From the NCBI GenBank assembly GCA_937996655.1, contig CALKUK010000012.1, positions 434,001 through 498,000 on the forward strand: 64,000 nt of DNA, written 5' to 3'. The notes below the pieces were generated by a model that was given only the letters and a program-made list of their open reading frames with translations, made no database searches and was not told where the DNA came from. Source of the DNA: an uncultured Sphingomonadaceae bacterium. Its GTDB lineage: Bacteria > Pseudomonadota > Alphaproteobacteria > Sphingomonadales > Sphingomonadaceae. The position numbers and the translations under genes were made by a program. Positions within the stretch are counted from its first letter, which is position 1. Each line of letters begins with the position of its first letter. Below, in pieces: positions 17,865 through 26,944 of this stretch.

Positions 17865-18730
17865 GCGAAACGCGTTACGGGCTGATTGAGGCGGGCGGCA
17901 CGAAGTTTGTTCTTGGTATCGCCGACGCCACCGGTGCGATCCGCCACCGTCACCGCATCCCGACATCGAACCCAGCCGAGACAATGTCGGCGGCGTGTGA
18001 TTGGTTCCGCCAGCATGGCGCAGCTTTTACAGGCTTTGGAATAGCATCCTTCGGGCCGCTTGATCTTGATCCGGCTTCCCCCAATTGGGGGAGCGTGACC
18101 CGTACCCCAAAGTCAGGGTGGAGCGGCGTCAACCTTGTCGCGCCCTTCGCAGCCGCTTTTGGCTGTCCGGTTGCGATCGACACGGATGTGAACGGCGCGG
18201 CCCTTGCCGAAGCGCGCTGGGGTGCTGGTCGGGATAAGCGGCTGTGCCTTTACCTCACCATTGGCACGGGTGTCGGCGGCGGCGCTGTGATCAATGGCCA
18301 CATCCTGCACGGCCTCAGCCATCCGGAAATGGGCCACATGCGGGTGCCGCGTCATCCAGATGATGCGGGCTTTGCCGGTGCCTGCCCCTTCCACGGAGCG
18401 TGTCTGGAAGGATTGGCGAGCGGCCCTGCCATCCTCGCGCGCTGGGGCAAGTCCCTGTCCGACTGTTTGCCCGGCGGTGAGGAACAGCAGATGATTGCCT
18501 GGTATCTTGCGCAGGCCGTCTGCAATTTTCAGGCGTTGCTAGAGCCTGACCGTATCATCTTGGGCGGCGGCGTCATGGCCACACCGGGGTTGCTGGGCCT
18601 CGTCCAAACCACGGCAGAGCGGCTGGGCGCGGGCTATTTCATCGGGAAGGCTTCGGCCATCGTCACGGCCCCCGGCCTTGGCGATGATGCCGGTTTGATG
18701 GGGGCGTACGCGCTCGCCGTTTCGGCCTAG
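17861..18730 (+). CDS. ROK-family fructokinase
   Basis: The 289-residue kinase has the ATP-binding EAGGTKFVLG near the N terminus, the TIGTGVGGG phosphate loop, and the ROK zinc motif starting GHMRVPRH with later Cys-His-Cys ligands (CPFHGACLEG). Similarity to the Mak/Frk branch and coupling to the GH68 gene (ATGA overlap) point to fructose to fructose-6-phosphate. It lies between the GH68 gene and its convergent LacI regulator; the two TAG stops share CTAG at 18727-18730. Confidence 0.88.
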   Translation: MSETRYGLIEAGGTKFVLGIADATGAIRHRHRIPTSNPAETMSAACDWFRQHGAAFTGFGIASFGPLDLDPASPNWGSVTRTPKSGWSGVNLVAPFAAAFGCPVAIDTDVNGAALAEARWGAGRDKRLCLYLTIGTGVGGGAVINGHILHGLSHPEMGHMRVPRHPDDAGFAGACPFHGACLEGLASGPAILARWGKSLSDCLPGGEEQQMIAWYLAQAVCNFQALLEPDRIILGGGVMATPGLLGLVQTTAERLGAGYFIGKASAIVTAPGLGDDAGLMGAYALAVSA

Positions 18731-19731
18731 CTCGACATCCGGACGATCAGCTTGGGCTCCAGCACGACGGACCCAGCCTCTTCTCCCGCAATGCGGCGCA
18801 ACAGTAGGTCGACCATCGTCGTCGCGCCAAGGCGCAGGTCCTGCGAGATGCTGGTGAGCCGCGGGACAGTCTGTTCGCCAAGGGCAAGGCCATCATAGCC
18901 GATCACCTTCACGTCTCCCGGTACGGCGAGTCCATATTCGGCAAGCGCGCGCAATGCGCTCATAGCGATCACGTCGGACGCGGCAAAAATGCCCTGCGGC
19001 CGTTCACTGACCGAGCCGAGAAAGCCGGCGATATCCGGATGGGCCGCTTCGGCCACCAGATGCGCGGGCAGGACAGTCAGATTGTCTGAGAGACCGGCGC
19101 GGGCCAGGGCGCGCTTGCACCCTTCGAGCCGCTGGGCGATTTCCAAAGCCTGCGGGTCCCCGAAAAAGGCGACGCGCTGACAGCCCCGGTCGATCAGATG
19201 CTGGGCGGCCATCTCTCCCCCCAGAATATTGTCTGACCCCACGGTGCAATGCGCCTGACCCGGCGCATGGCCGCCCCAGACAACCATCGGGCGATAGCGC
19301 GCCGCCACGTCATCCAGCGTTTCGGATTGATCGGACTGTCCGATGATGATCAGTCCGTCGATCTTGCCCGAGCCGACATATTGGTCGAGCCAGTTTTCAT
19401 CTTCGGGGATGACGCGCGACAGCAGCAGATCATATCCGCGCTCGGTCAGTTCATCGGCCAGGTAGCCGAGCATGGTGATGAAGAATGGGTCAGAGATGTG
19501 CTGGCCCTTTTCATGGCCGAGCGGAATGAGGACGCCAATGGCGCCGGTGCGCTGCGTCCGCAGGTTGCGGGCGAGCAGATTAGGTTTGAAGCCATGTTCG
19601 CGGGCGAGTGCCTGAAGCCGTTCGCGGGTCTTGGGGCTGATCAGCGGGGAGCCTGACAAGGCACGCGATACCGTCCCTGTCGTCACGCCTGCCAGATCGG
19701 CAAGCTCCTTCATGGTCTTGATCTGGCTCAT
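18727..19731 (-). CDS. LacI-family transcriptional repressor of the sucrose locus
   Basis: The 334-residue protein has an N-terminal LacI helix-turn-helix (MKELADLAGVTTGTVSRALS, residues 7-26), hinge helix (LLARNLRTQRTG) and a periplasmic-binding-protein-like effector domain with the dimer core FFGDPQALEIAQRL. It is convergent with the kinase gene and divergent from the TonB-dependent receptor gene. Three identical CAATCGATTG palindromes upstream of the GH68 gene and receptor gene are its likely targets. Repression relieved by sucrose, fructose or a phosphorylated sugar is expected but not shown. Self-regulation is possible: the nearest operator is about 170 bases upstream of its start. Confidence 0.9.
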   Translation of the reverse strand: MSQIKTMKELADLAGVTTGTVSRALSGSPLISPKTRERLQALAREHGFKPNLLARNLRTQRTGAIGVLIPLGHEKGQHISDPFFITMLGYLADELTERGYDLLLSRVIPEDENWLDQYVGSGKIDGLIIIGQSDQSETLDDVAARYRPMVVWGGHAPGQAHCTVGSDNILGGEMAAQHLIDRGCQRVAFFGDPQALEIAQRLEGCKRALARAGLSDNLTVLPAHLVAEAAHPDIAGFLGSVSERPQGIFAASDVIAMSALRALAEYGLAVPGDVKVIGYDGLALGEQTVPRLTSISQDLRLGATTMVDLLLRRIAGEEAGSVVLEPKLIVRMSS

Positions 19732-19902
19732 GCGAACAGTGACTACCCCTCAACGCATTCACCTTTCAGAGGTTCGCGAGGCAAATCAAGGTGAAACTGG
19801 ATGTCACAGGCGCACTGCCGGGTGCATAATCGTCCCGAAAGGACGCCATTCTGTGGGGTGTGGCCGGAAAGTCACGCCTTTGCGCCAAGATGGCCATTTT
19901 TA

Positions 19903-19912
19903 CAATCGATTG
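19903..19912. promoter_or_regulatory. Candidate LacI-family operator O2 (receptor gene)
   Basis: CAATCGATTG copy with flanks TACAATCGATTGCA, 88 bases before the receptor ATG. Its centre is 23 bp from that of O3, about two helical turns, which suits cooperative binding of two dimers on one face. Confidence 0.7.
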
Positions 19913-19925
19913 CATTTTTAATTTG

Positions 19926-19935
19926 CAATCGATTG
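19926..19935. promoter_or_regulatory. Candidate LacI-family operator O3 (receptor gene)
   Basis: Third CAATCGATTG copy, flanks TGCAATCGATTGTT, 65 bases before the receptor ATG at almost the same distance as O1 from its own gene. The 14-base identity with O1 supports a common regulator. Confidence 0.7.
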
Positions 19936-20000
19936 TTCTGGAGTTATCCAGCGCTTCGTTCCGCATAAAGCGGACCCAGCTTAAGGTCAGGGGAGAGGTT

Positions 20001-22517
20001 ATGAAGAAATCTGCATTCCGCATGCATGCGTCGCTCGTCACTCTGGCGGTCGCGGCGTTTGCCGTGCAGCCCGCCGTCGCGCAGGAAGCTTCGGATGAAG
20101 CCGATGCCAGCGTGGCCGAAATCGTCGTGACGGGCGTTGCCAAGGCCACCAACCGGCTTGATACCAGTGTCTCGGTCAGCGCGCTCAACGTCGAAAGCAT
20201 CGCCAGCGTCGCACCGCGTGGCACGGCCGAAATTTTCCGTCGTCTGCCCGGTATCCGTGCGGAGTCGTCAGCAGGCGGCGGCAACTCCAACATGCAGGTG
20301 CGCGGTCTTCCCGCTGTTACCGGTGGTGCCCAGTTCATCTCGCTGCAGGAAGACGGCCTGCCTGTCCTGCTGTTCGGCGATCACAACTTTGCGCCGGCTG
20401 ACGGCTTTGTGAAGGTTGATGCCACGCTGGCCCGCATTGAGTCGGTCCGTGGCGGCAGTGCTGCCACGCTGACCACCAACGGCAATGGCGCCATCATCAA
20501 CCTCATCAACAAGACGGGGAAGACAGAAGGCGGCAGTGTCCAGCTCACGAAGGGTGTCGATTACAACGACAACCGGATCGACGCTGAATATGGCGCACAC
20601 TTGGCCGATGATCTCTATTTTCATGTCGGCGGCCATTATCAGGTCGGTGGCGACGTCCGTCATGCTGGCTTCAACGCTGTTGACGGTGGCAAATTCCGCG
20701 CGAGCCTGACGAAGGAATTCGATGGCGGCTTCGTGCGGGTCTATGGTCAGGTCATCGACAAGAAGGACGCGACCTACATGCCGCAGACGGTGCGTATTAC
20801 CGAAGTGGCCGGCTCGGTCGCAGCGGTTGCCGCCGGGGCTGCCAATTATGGCAAGACGCTGGGTGTCCTCACCAACAACCTGCCCGGCCTGAACGCCGCG
20901 ACGCAGACGCTGCACAGCCCGAACCTCATCAGTTTCCCGATCATCGATGCCAGCGGCAACCTGATCAACAGCGACCTGCGTGATGGTATCCATACCAAGT
21001 CGCAGACCATCGGCGGTGAGTTTGAGATTGATCTTGGCGATGGCCTGATCGTCAATGACAAGGTCCGCTATGCGAACCAGAGCGGACGCTTCGTGGCACC
21101 GTTCACCCACGCCGCAAACGCCGCCGACCGGTATCTTTCGACCAATTTTGGACCCGGCGCGACGGCTGTGTTCTTCAACGGGCCGAATGCGGGTCGCGCG
21201 GTCACCTCGGCATCGCTCCTTGCGCTGACGGGCAACAACCTGATCACCGAAGTCGCCCTGTTCGACACGGAATTGAACGACATGGGCAATTTCGTGAACG
21301 ATCTTCGCGTCACCAAGTCGTTTGAAGCGGCCGGTGGCGACATCACCGCGACGGGCGGCTATTTCAAGATGGTGCAGAACTTCAAGCAGACCTGGCACTG
21401 GGGCCGGATGCTCGTTTCCACACAGGATGACGCCGCCATCATCAACGTCCCCGGTTTCACCGAAGCGGGTGTCTACACGTATAACGGCGCATTCGGCGGC
21501 TGCTGCAACATCCTTTGGGATATGCAGGCAGATGTGGACGCGGTGTATGGTGGCCTGAATGCGACCTTCGGGTCGATCAATCTGGATGGCTCGCTGCGTC
21601 GTGAAACGATGCACTATAGCGGCTTTGCCCAGTTCAGCTCGGCCCGCAATGTCGATGTGAACAAGAATGGCACCATTGGACCGGCAGAAATCGGCGTGCC
21701 GATCAATGATCCGGCGACGCGCGGCACGATTGGCGACAGCCTGTCGGGCACGTCCTATTCCTTTGGTGCCAATTATAAGATCAACGATGATCTGGCCGTG
21801 TTCAGCCGGCTCAGCCATGGCACCACTTGGAACTTCGACCGTCAGTTCGGGGCGTTCTCGAACGCGCAGATCGTTGCTCCCGGCCTGCTGCGCAACTCGA
21901 CCCGCCAGATCGAAGCAGGCGTGAAGTGGCGTGAAACGGGCCCGGCCATCCCCGGCGCGCTTTCGGTTTACCTGACCTATTTCAACGGTCGGGCAAACCT
22001 GCGTAACTTCTCGATTACCACCAACATCGCAACTGGCGGCATCTACACCGCCAACGGTGTCGAATTTGAATTCAACTATGACAATGGTGGGTTCAACCTG
22101 TTCGGCAATGGCGCTTGGACGCACGCAAAAGCGAAGCAGGACTTTAACGATCCGGCGCGCAACGGCCTGAAGCCACAGCGTCAGGCTGATTGGGTTTATA
22201 ACCTTGGTGCCTCTTACACCTTTGCAGAACGCTTCACGCTGGGTGGCGCGGTCAACGGCACGTCAAAGTCCTATGTCGACTTTGAAAACCGCTTCGTGCA
22301 GCCGGGCTTTGCGATCGTCACTGCCTTTGCCAATGTGAAGGTGCGTGACAATCTGAGCCTGTCGCTCAACGCGAACAACCTGTTCAACAAGGCTGGCTTC
22401 ACCGAAGGTGATCAGACCCGCCTGTTCGATACCGACGGCAATGGGGCCTATGATACCTCCATCGCCCGCTCGGTTGCCGGACGGACGATCTCGGCCTCGG
22501 TCAAGTTTGAGTTCTAA
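20001..22517 (+). CDS. TonB-dependent outer-membrane receptor (putative sucrose/fructoside receptor)
   Basis: The 838-residue protein has a signal peptide (cleavage near AVAQ), a TonB-box-like AEIVVTG, a plug domain (about 45-175, with IFRRLPGIRAES and VRGGSAATLTTNGNGA) and a 22-strand-type barrel ending in the aromatic SVKFEF. The ATG follows AGGGGAGAGG; an upstream in-frame extension to 19860 would read through the operators. Location with GH68, fructokinase and LacI genes and two operators upstream suggests uptake of sucrose or fructo-oligosaccharides, like SuxA of Xanthomonas. Substrate is inference. A strong terminator follows the gene. Confidence 0.88.
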   Translation: MKKSAFRMHASLVTLAVAAFAVQPAVAQEASDEADASVAEIVVTGVAKATNRLDTSVSVSALNVESIASVAPRGTAEIFRRLPGIRAESSAGGGNSNMQVRGLPAVTGGAQFISLQEDGLPVLLFGDHNFAPADGFVKVDATLARIESVRGGSAATLTTNGNGAIINLINKTGKTEGGSVQLTKGVDYNDNRIDAEYGAHLADDLYFHVGGHYQVGGDVRHAGFNAVDGGKFRASLTKEFDGGFVRVYGQVIDKKDATYMPQTVRITEVAGSVAAVAAGAANYGKTLGVLTNNLPGLNAATQTLHSPNLISFPIIDASGNLINSDLRDGIHTKSQTIGGEFEIDLGDGLIVNDKVRYANQSGRFVAPFTHAANAADRYLSTNFGPGATAVFFNGPNAGRAVTSASLLALTGNNLITEVALFDTELNDMGNFVNDLRVTKSFEAAGGDITATGGYFKMVQNFKQTWHWGRMLVSTQDDAAIINVPGFTEAGVYTYNGAFGGCCNILWDMQADVDAVYGGLNATFGSINLDGSLRRETMHYSGFAQFSSARNVDVNKNGTIGPAEIGVPINDPATRGTIGDSLSGTSYSFGANYKINDDLAVFSRLSHGTTWNFDRQFGAFSNAQIVAPGLLRNSTRQIEAGVKWRETGPAIPGALSVYLTYFNGRANLRNFSITTNIATGGIYTANGVEFEFNYDNGGFNLFGNGAWTHAKAKQDFNDPARNGLKPQRQADWVYNLGASYTFAERFTLGGAVNGTSKSYVDFENRFVQPGFAIVTAFANVKVRDNLSLSLNANNLFNKAGFTEGDQTRLFDTDGNGAYDTSIARSVAGRTISASVKFEF

Positions 22518-22564
22518 GCCAACTCTCCCCGCCAGAGCCTCGGCAAGGGGGCTTTGGGAATTTG

Positions 22565-22595
22565 CGGCGCCGGGGGAAACCCCGGCGCCGTTTTT
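22565..22595 (+). terminator. Strong intrinsic terminator after the receptor gene
   Basis: An 11-bp perfect GC stem (CGGCGCCGGGG with CCCCGGCGCCG) closes a GAAA tetraloop and is followed by TTTTT. The T-run is on the plus strand only. The convergent aminotransferase gene ends inside the T-run, so its transcript also forms the stem but without a U-tract. Confidence 0.92.
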
Positions 22596-23769
22596 ATGTG
22601 CCGTTGGCCGCGCGAAAGGCAGCCAACCGTTCAACAGCGGCATCGATCATATCGGGGCTTTTGCAGTGGCAAAGCCGGACGATGGGAGAGGGCGTGCCAT
22701 CGTCAAACAGAGCGGAGACGGGAATGCTGGCCACCCCCGCCTCATGGATGGCGCGCTCAGCAAAGGTTACGTCATCCATCGCAAGGCCGGAGCCTGGAAG
22801 ATCAATACAGGTGAACCATGTGGCCGCCCCCGGCAGCACAGCAAAGCCGGACTGCGTAAGGCCATCATTCAGCCGCTGTCGGGAGGCTGCCCATGCGGCC
22901 GTCCGGCTATCGATGAGGGCATCATCTGCCAGTGCTTCGGCGACGGCATATTGCAATGCAGGCGGGGTCGTGAAGGTCAGAAACTGATGCGCGCGGGCGA
23001 TCATTGCCGCCATTTCCGGTGCCGCGCATATCCAGCCGATCTTCCATCCGGTGACGCCAAAGATCTTGCCTGCAGACCCTATTTTGACGGAACGATCCGC
23101 CATGCCGGGCGTGGTGAGGAGCGAGCGGTGCGGGGCCCCATCAAAGCGGACCTGTTCCCATACCTCATCACAAATGGCGACTAGGTCATGGTCGATACAG
23201 ATACCCGCAAGCATGGCGCGTTCGGTATCGCTTGCGATCGAGCCCGTGGGGTTGAGCGGATCGTTGAAGACAAGGGCGCGGGTGCGCGGCGTGACGACGC
23301 GCTCAATCGCTTCCCGCTCATAGTGCCAGCCCGGCGGGGCCAGCCGGACAAAGACCGGCGTCGCGCCGCACCGGCGGATGAGCGGCGCATAGGCATCATA
23401 AGCCGGTTCAAAGACGATCACCTCATCGCCGGGCTGAACAAGAGCGAGGATGGCTGCGGCAACGGCTTCGGTCGCGCCGGAGGTAACGATCACCTGTTCC
23501 CGCGTGAGAGACAGCCCCTGACGCCGCGCGTAAAAGTCCGCAATGGCATCCCGCAATTCGGGCACGCCGGCCATGGGCGGATATTGATTGGACCGCTCTG
23601 CCAAGGCACGGGCCGCAGCGGCGATCAGGTCGGGCGGGCCCTGATCGTCGGGAAATCCTTGGCCAAGGTTGATCGCGCCCAAGTCACGCGACAGGCCCGA
23701 CATCTTTTCAAAGATGGTCGTGGCCATGCCCGCATAAACGGGATGGTAGCGTGGTCGCTGTGCTGCCAT
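22594..23769 (-). CDS. Class I/II PLP-dependent aminotransferase
   Basis: The 391-residue protein is a fold-type I aminotransferase with the Asn and Pro of NDPLNPTG, the Asp of AICDEVWEQ, and the PLP lysine in SAGKIFGVTGWKIGW. The N-terminal INLGQGFPD and QYPPMAGVPELR segments place it in the group with methionine aminotransferase (YbdL) and kynurenine aminotransferases. The actual amino-donor is not predictable. It starts 14 bases downstream of the YghU-type gene stop, so the two are probably one transcript. Confidence 0.88.
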   Translation of the reverse strand: MAAQRPRYHPVYAGMATTIFEKMSGLSRDLGAINLGQGFPDDQGPPDLIAAAARALAERSNQYPPMAGVPELRDAIADFYARRQGLSLTREQVIVTSGATEAVAAAILALVQPGDEVIVFEPAYDAYAPLIRRCGATPVFVRLAPPGWHYEREAIERVVTPRTRALVFNDPLNPTGSIASDTERAMLAGICIDHDLVAICDEVWEQVRFDGAPHRSLLTTPGMADRSVKIGSAGKIFGVTGWKIGWICAAPEMAAMIARAHQFLTFTTPPALQYAVAEALADDALIDSRTAAWAASRQRLNDGLTQSGFAVLPGAATWFTCIDLPGSGLAMDDVTFAERAIHEAGVASIPVSALFDDGTPSPIVRLCHCKSPDMIDAAVERLAAFRAANGT

Positions 23770-23783
23770 CCCGCGTGTGTCGA

Positions 23784-24692
23784 TCAGATGCGCTTGCCGT
23801 CGCGGGCAATGACCATGTCTTCGCGGTTATTATCAAAATCGCTCGCGTCATGGCGTTCGCGCAGCTGCGTTTCCGGCTGGCCGAAGGTGCGATTGACCAT
23901 GCGGCCACGGATGACGGCAGGGCGCTTCCCAACCTCAGTCACCCAGCGGTCAAGGTGCGTATATTCCTTCACGTTCAGGAATTCCTGACAGTTATAGGCT
24001 TCGCGCATGATGGAGCCATACCAGGGCCAGATCGCCATGTCGGCAATCGTATAGTCATCGCCGACCATGTATTTGTTGCTGGCCAGATGTGTGTCGAGCA
24101 CGTGCAACTGCCGCTTGGTTTCCATGGCAAACCGGTCAATCGGATATTGCATCTTGAACGGCGCATAGGCGTAGAAATGGCCAAGTCCGCCGCCCACATA
24201 GGGGGCCGAGGCCATTTGCCACATCAGCCAGTTCATGGTCTCCGCGCGCTTGTGCGTTTCGCTGGGCAGGAACTGGCCGAACTTTTCCGCAAGGTAGAAA
24301 AGCATCGAACCGCTTTCAAACAGGCGGACCGGCGGGCTGACGGAATGGTCCATCATCGCCGGGATCTTTGAATTGGGGTTGATCGCCACAAAGTCGCTGC
24401 CGAACTGGTCCCCAGCGCCGATGGAGATCATCCAGGCGTCATATTCTGCATCGCTGATGCCAAGGGCGAGCAGCTCTTCGAGCATGATCGTGACCTTGAC
24501 CCCATTGGGCGTGCCCATGGAGTAAAGCTGCAAGGGGTGCTTGCCGATCGGCAGTTCCTTGTCATGCGTTGCGCCGGAGATCGGCCGGTTGATGTTGGCG
24601 AATGCGCCGCCATTGGCGGTATCCCACACCCAGACCTTGGGCGGGACATAGCCGGGAGGTTGGTTGTTCGCGGGGTCGGGTTGGTCAGCCAT
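23784..24692 (-). CDS. yghU: YghU-type glutathione transferase/disulfide-bond reductase
   Basis: The 302-residue protein matches YghU (nu-class GST): N-terminal extension with YVPPKVWVWD and INRPISGATH, thioredoxin domain with LPIGKHPLQLYSMGTPNG and the glutathione-binding RLFESGSML, and the all-helical C-terminal domain with YTIADMAIWPWYG. Members bind two glutathiones and reduce disulfide substrates such as 2-hydroxyethyl disulfide. The ATG at 24692 was chosen because it matches the family start. It is upstream of the aminotransferase gene by 14 bases. Confidence 0.9.
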   Translation of the reverse strand: MADQPDPANNQPPGYVPPKVWVWDTANGGAFANINRPISGATHDKELPIGKHPLQLYSMGTPNGVKVTIMLEELLALGISDAEYDAWMISIGAGDQFGSDFVAINPNSKIPAMMDHSVSPPVRLFESGSMLFYLAEKFGQFLPSETHKRAETMNWLMWQMASAPYVGGGLGHFYAYAPFKMQYPIDRFAMETKRQLHVLDTHLASNKYMVGDDYTIADMAIWPWYGSIMREAYNCQEFLNVKEYTHLDRWVTEVGKRPAVIRGRMVNRTFGQPETQLRERHDASDFDNNREDMVIARDGKRI

Positions 24693-24804
24693 ATCGTCTA
24701 TCCTCCACTTGGCGCGCCATTGCACGGGCGCAGTCCTGCCACGCTATGCCATCTTGCTGTCGGGAGTTCTACCGCGATTGGCGGCAGATTTCGTTTCGGC
24801 AGGC

Positions 24805-26031
24805 CTAGCTTTGCTGCCAGCTGCCCAGCGATGTGAAGCGCACGGCGCTTTCGGGGAAGGTCATCACCAGCCGTGCGCCGCGCGCATCGGGGTTGGAGAC
24901 GAGGTCGAGCGTGCCGCCGACCTTTTCAATCAGCTGACGACACATATGGAGGCCAATGCCGTTGCCCTCTTCCCCCGGTTTGGACGTGGCAAAGTGGCTG
25001 AACAGTTTGTCGGCAATCTCGGGGGAGATGCCGGCACCATCATCGATGATCGACAGCGCAAGGCCGGCTGGGCCGATCCGCTGGACGGCAATGTCGATGC
25101 GGCCGCGTGTGACCATATGCTTGGCGCGTGCTTCGGCGATGGCCTGCACAGCGTTTCGGATGCCGTTGAGGATGATGAGTTCAAAGGACAGGCGCGAAAA
25201 GCCAAGGATCGTCGCGTGCTCAGAGATGGAAAGCTCTCCAAACTGCACATCACCGCGGGCAAGGAGGCCCGCCGCCTGCGTTTGGGCGGCGCGCAAAGCG
25301 GCTTCCAGATCAAATTCGGCATTGGCATCGGCCTCTGCCTTGGCATGGGCCAGCATTTTGCCGGTTATGTTGCGGGCGCGCTCCACCTGTTCGAGAATCT
25401 TATCGAATTTTTCGAGCGCTTTTTCGCTGCGGGTATCGGTTTGCCCGACGAGCCGAAGCTTTCCGTTTTCTGCCGCAAAGGCGATCGTCGCCAAGGGCTG
25501 CTTCAGCTCATGGCTGAGTGTGGAGGCCATGGCACCAAGCTGGGTGAGGCGATCATCCCGCGACGCATCGCGCCGGCCCTCGGCTCGGCGCATCTCAACG
25601 ACGCTGCCTGTCAGCCATTGGCCCGGGCCCATATTGCCGCTGGCCAGAAAGCCGCACCATTTGGGGCCGGCGGGCGTTTCTGCCCAAAAGCAATTGGCAA
25701 CGTTCTCATCGGCGCGGGAATCATCAAATGTCCGCGCATCGACGCCGCGGATCGACCATTCGGCAATGTGTGGAACGCCGCCTGTCGAGTGGACCGTCAT
25801 GCTCAGACGTTCGCGCGTCGAATCCCAGCGGACGTCCTGCCCGGCTACCACCGCGCCTGCGCTGTGCAGCGCGCGGATCGTGGACAGGGTCAGCCGTTCG
25901 CTGCGGGTGGGGATGCCCGTCAGATGTCGGATGCGCTGTGTGATGAGCGACCGGAATTCACGCAACAGGACAGACACCGGGGCTTGCTGCCCGGCGGCTG
26001 TGCTGCTGTCATGCTTCTGTATCGCCCCCAT
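24805..26031 (-). CDS. Cytosolic sensor histidine kinase
   Basis: The 408-residue kinase lacks membrane segments. Residues 1-160 form a PAS-like sensor region; the HisKA box is TLSHELKQPLATIAFAAENG (H174), of the HELxQPL type seen in FixL/DctB-like kinases; a HATPase domain follows with N box (ILNGIRNAVQAI), DDGAGIS and GNGIGLHMCRQLIEKVGG. The start at 26031 is preferred because upstream residues are low-complexity and overlap the regulator gene. It lies 7 bases downstream of the response-regulator gene, so the pair is one operon. The signal is unknown. Confidence 0.88.
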   Translation of the reverse strand: MGAIQKHDSSTAAGQQAPVSVLLREFRSLITQRIRHLTGIPTRSERLTLSTIRALHSAGAVVAGQDVRWDSTRERLSMTVHSTGGVPHIAEWSIRGVDARTFDDSRADENVANCFWAETPAGPKWCGFLASGNMGPGQWLTGSVVEMRRAEGRRDASRDDRLTQLGAMASTLSHELKQPLATIAFAAENGKLRLVGQTDTRSEKALEKFDKILEQVERARNITGKMLAHAKAEADANAEFDLEAALRAAQTQAAGLLARGDVQFGELSISEHATILGFSRLSFELIILNGIRNAVQAIAEARAKHMVTRGRIDIAVQRIGPAGLALSIIDDGAGISPEIADKLFSHFATSKPGEEGNGIGLHMCRQLIEKVGGTLDLVSNPDARGARLVMTFPESAVRFTSLGSWQQS

Positions 26032-26038
26032 CTGCCGT

Positions 26039-26944
26039 TCAGATGATTGGCGTATTCTCGGCGCTGGCGAGCATCGCAAGCATCCGCTTTGACGCATCCT
26101 CGGTGAGTGCGACAAAGATACGACGGGCATCTGTCGGGTCCGTCCAGCGCTTCAGCAGGCCGCGATCAGACAGTTCGCGGATCTTGCGGATGGCGGTGGA
26201 GGCCGGCACCGACGCGGCGATGGCAACACTCGTCACCGATTCCTGGCGGTTTTCGACATAAGCTGCCGTCAGTTCCAGAAGAATATCCCACGACGGATCG
26301 GAGAACAGGTCACCTTCAAAATACTTCTGACGGTTGCGGCGCGCCTTGATGATCGACTTCAGGACCGAAGGATGCACCGAATTGGGGTTGCGGATCGACG
26401 CGGCGACATCTTCATCAGACGTCGTCTGGTCCTTGTCCTGCAGGCCCAACTTGCCGATCAGCGCCTGCAGCGATTCCTGAATATTGGCGACGGATTCGAC
26501 AACCTTGGTATCAGACGTGGCCTGCGCCTGGGAGGCGAGTCGTTCGCTCGCGCGGAACAGGGCCGCTTCATACATTTCACGGGTGACAGGCTTGCTGAGG
26601 AAGTCGACGAATCCATCCTGCATGGCTTGCACGGCAAGCTCAATCGAGGGGTAACCGGTCAACAAAATGGCGACAAAATTGCGGCCATTCCGGTTCATTT
26701 CCCCAAGAGATTTGATCAAATCAAGGCCATTTCCGGACGGAAGGGACCAATCAGAAATGACCAGATTGATGTCGAGATGCTCGGCGAAGGCAGCCTTTGC
26801 ATCCGCAGCCGAGGTGGCTGTACGGCAATTATAGCCCAAGGCGTCGAGCAGGTCGGCCTGTTCAACAAGCAGGTCCGTGTCGTCATCGACAAGAAGGATA
26901 TTGAGCGCCATCGCTTGCGAGGGCTTGATAGTTTCTTTCAACAT
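26039..26944 (-). CDS. Response regulator with MarR-like winged-helix output
   Basis: The 301-residue protein has a receiver domain (about 12-130) with DDD acidic cluster, phosphoacceptor Asp in VISDWSLPSGNG, Thr in LLTGYP and Lys in LSKPV. A linker follows, then a C-terminal winged helix (about 225-295) with SVPASTAIRKIRELSDRGLLKRW and DARRIFVALTEDASKR, typical of MarR-like HTH. Receivers with MarR-like outputs are uncommon. It is transcribed with the histidine kinase gene and divergently from a second two-component operon. The ATG at 26944 follows AGGACGTT; 26911 (MALNILLVDDD) is an alternative. Confidence 0.85.
   Translation of the reverse strand: MLKETIKPSQAMALNILLVDDDTDLLVEQADLLDALGYNCRTATSAADAKAAFAEHLDINLVISDWSLPSGNGLDLIKSLGEMNRNGRNFVAILLTGYPSIELAVQAMQDGFVDFLSKPVTREMYEAALFRASERLASQAQATSDTKVVESVANIQESLQALIGKLGLQDKDQTTSDEDVAASIRNPNSVHPSVLKSIIKARRNRQKYFEGDLFSDPSWDILLELTAAYVENRQESVTSVAIAASVPASTAIRKIRELSDRGLLKRWTDPTDARRIFVALTEDASKRMLAMLASAENTPII

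Noticed and set aside
18077..18092. 16-base palindrome TCCCCCAATTGGGGGA inside the fructokinase gene
   Set aside because: It encodes conserved family residues (SPNWG region), so the coding need explains it well enough.
20268..22124. 618-residue open frame on the minus strand inside the receptor gene
   Set aside because: It is an antisense shadow of a GC-rich gene; its sequence has no family features while the plus-strand frame is a clear TonB-dependent receptor.
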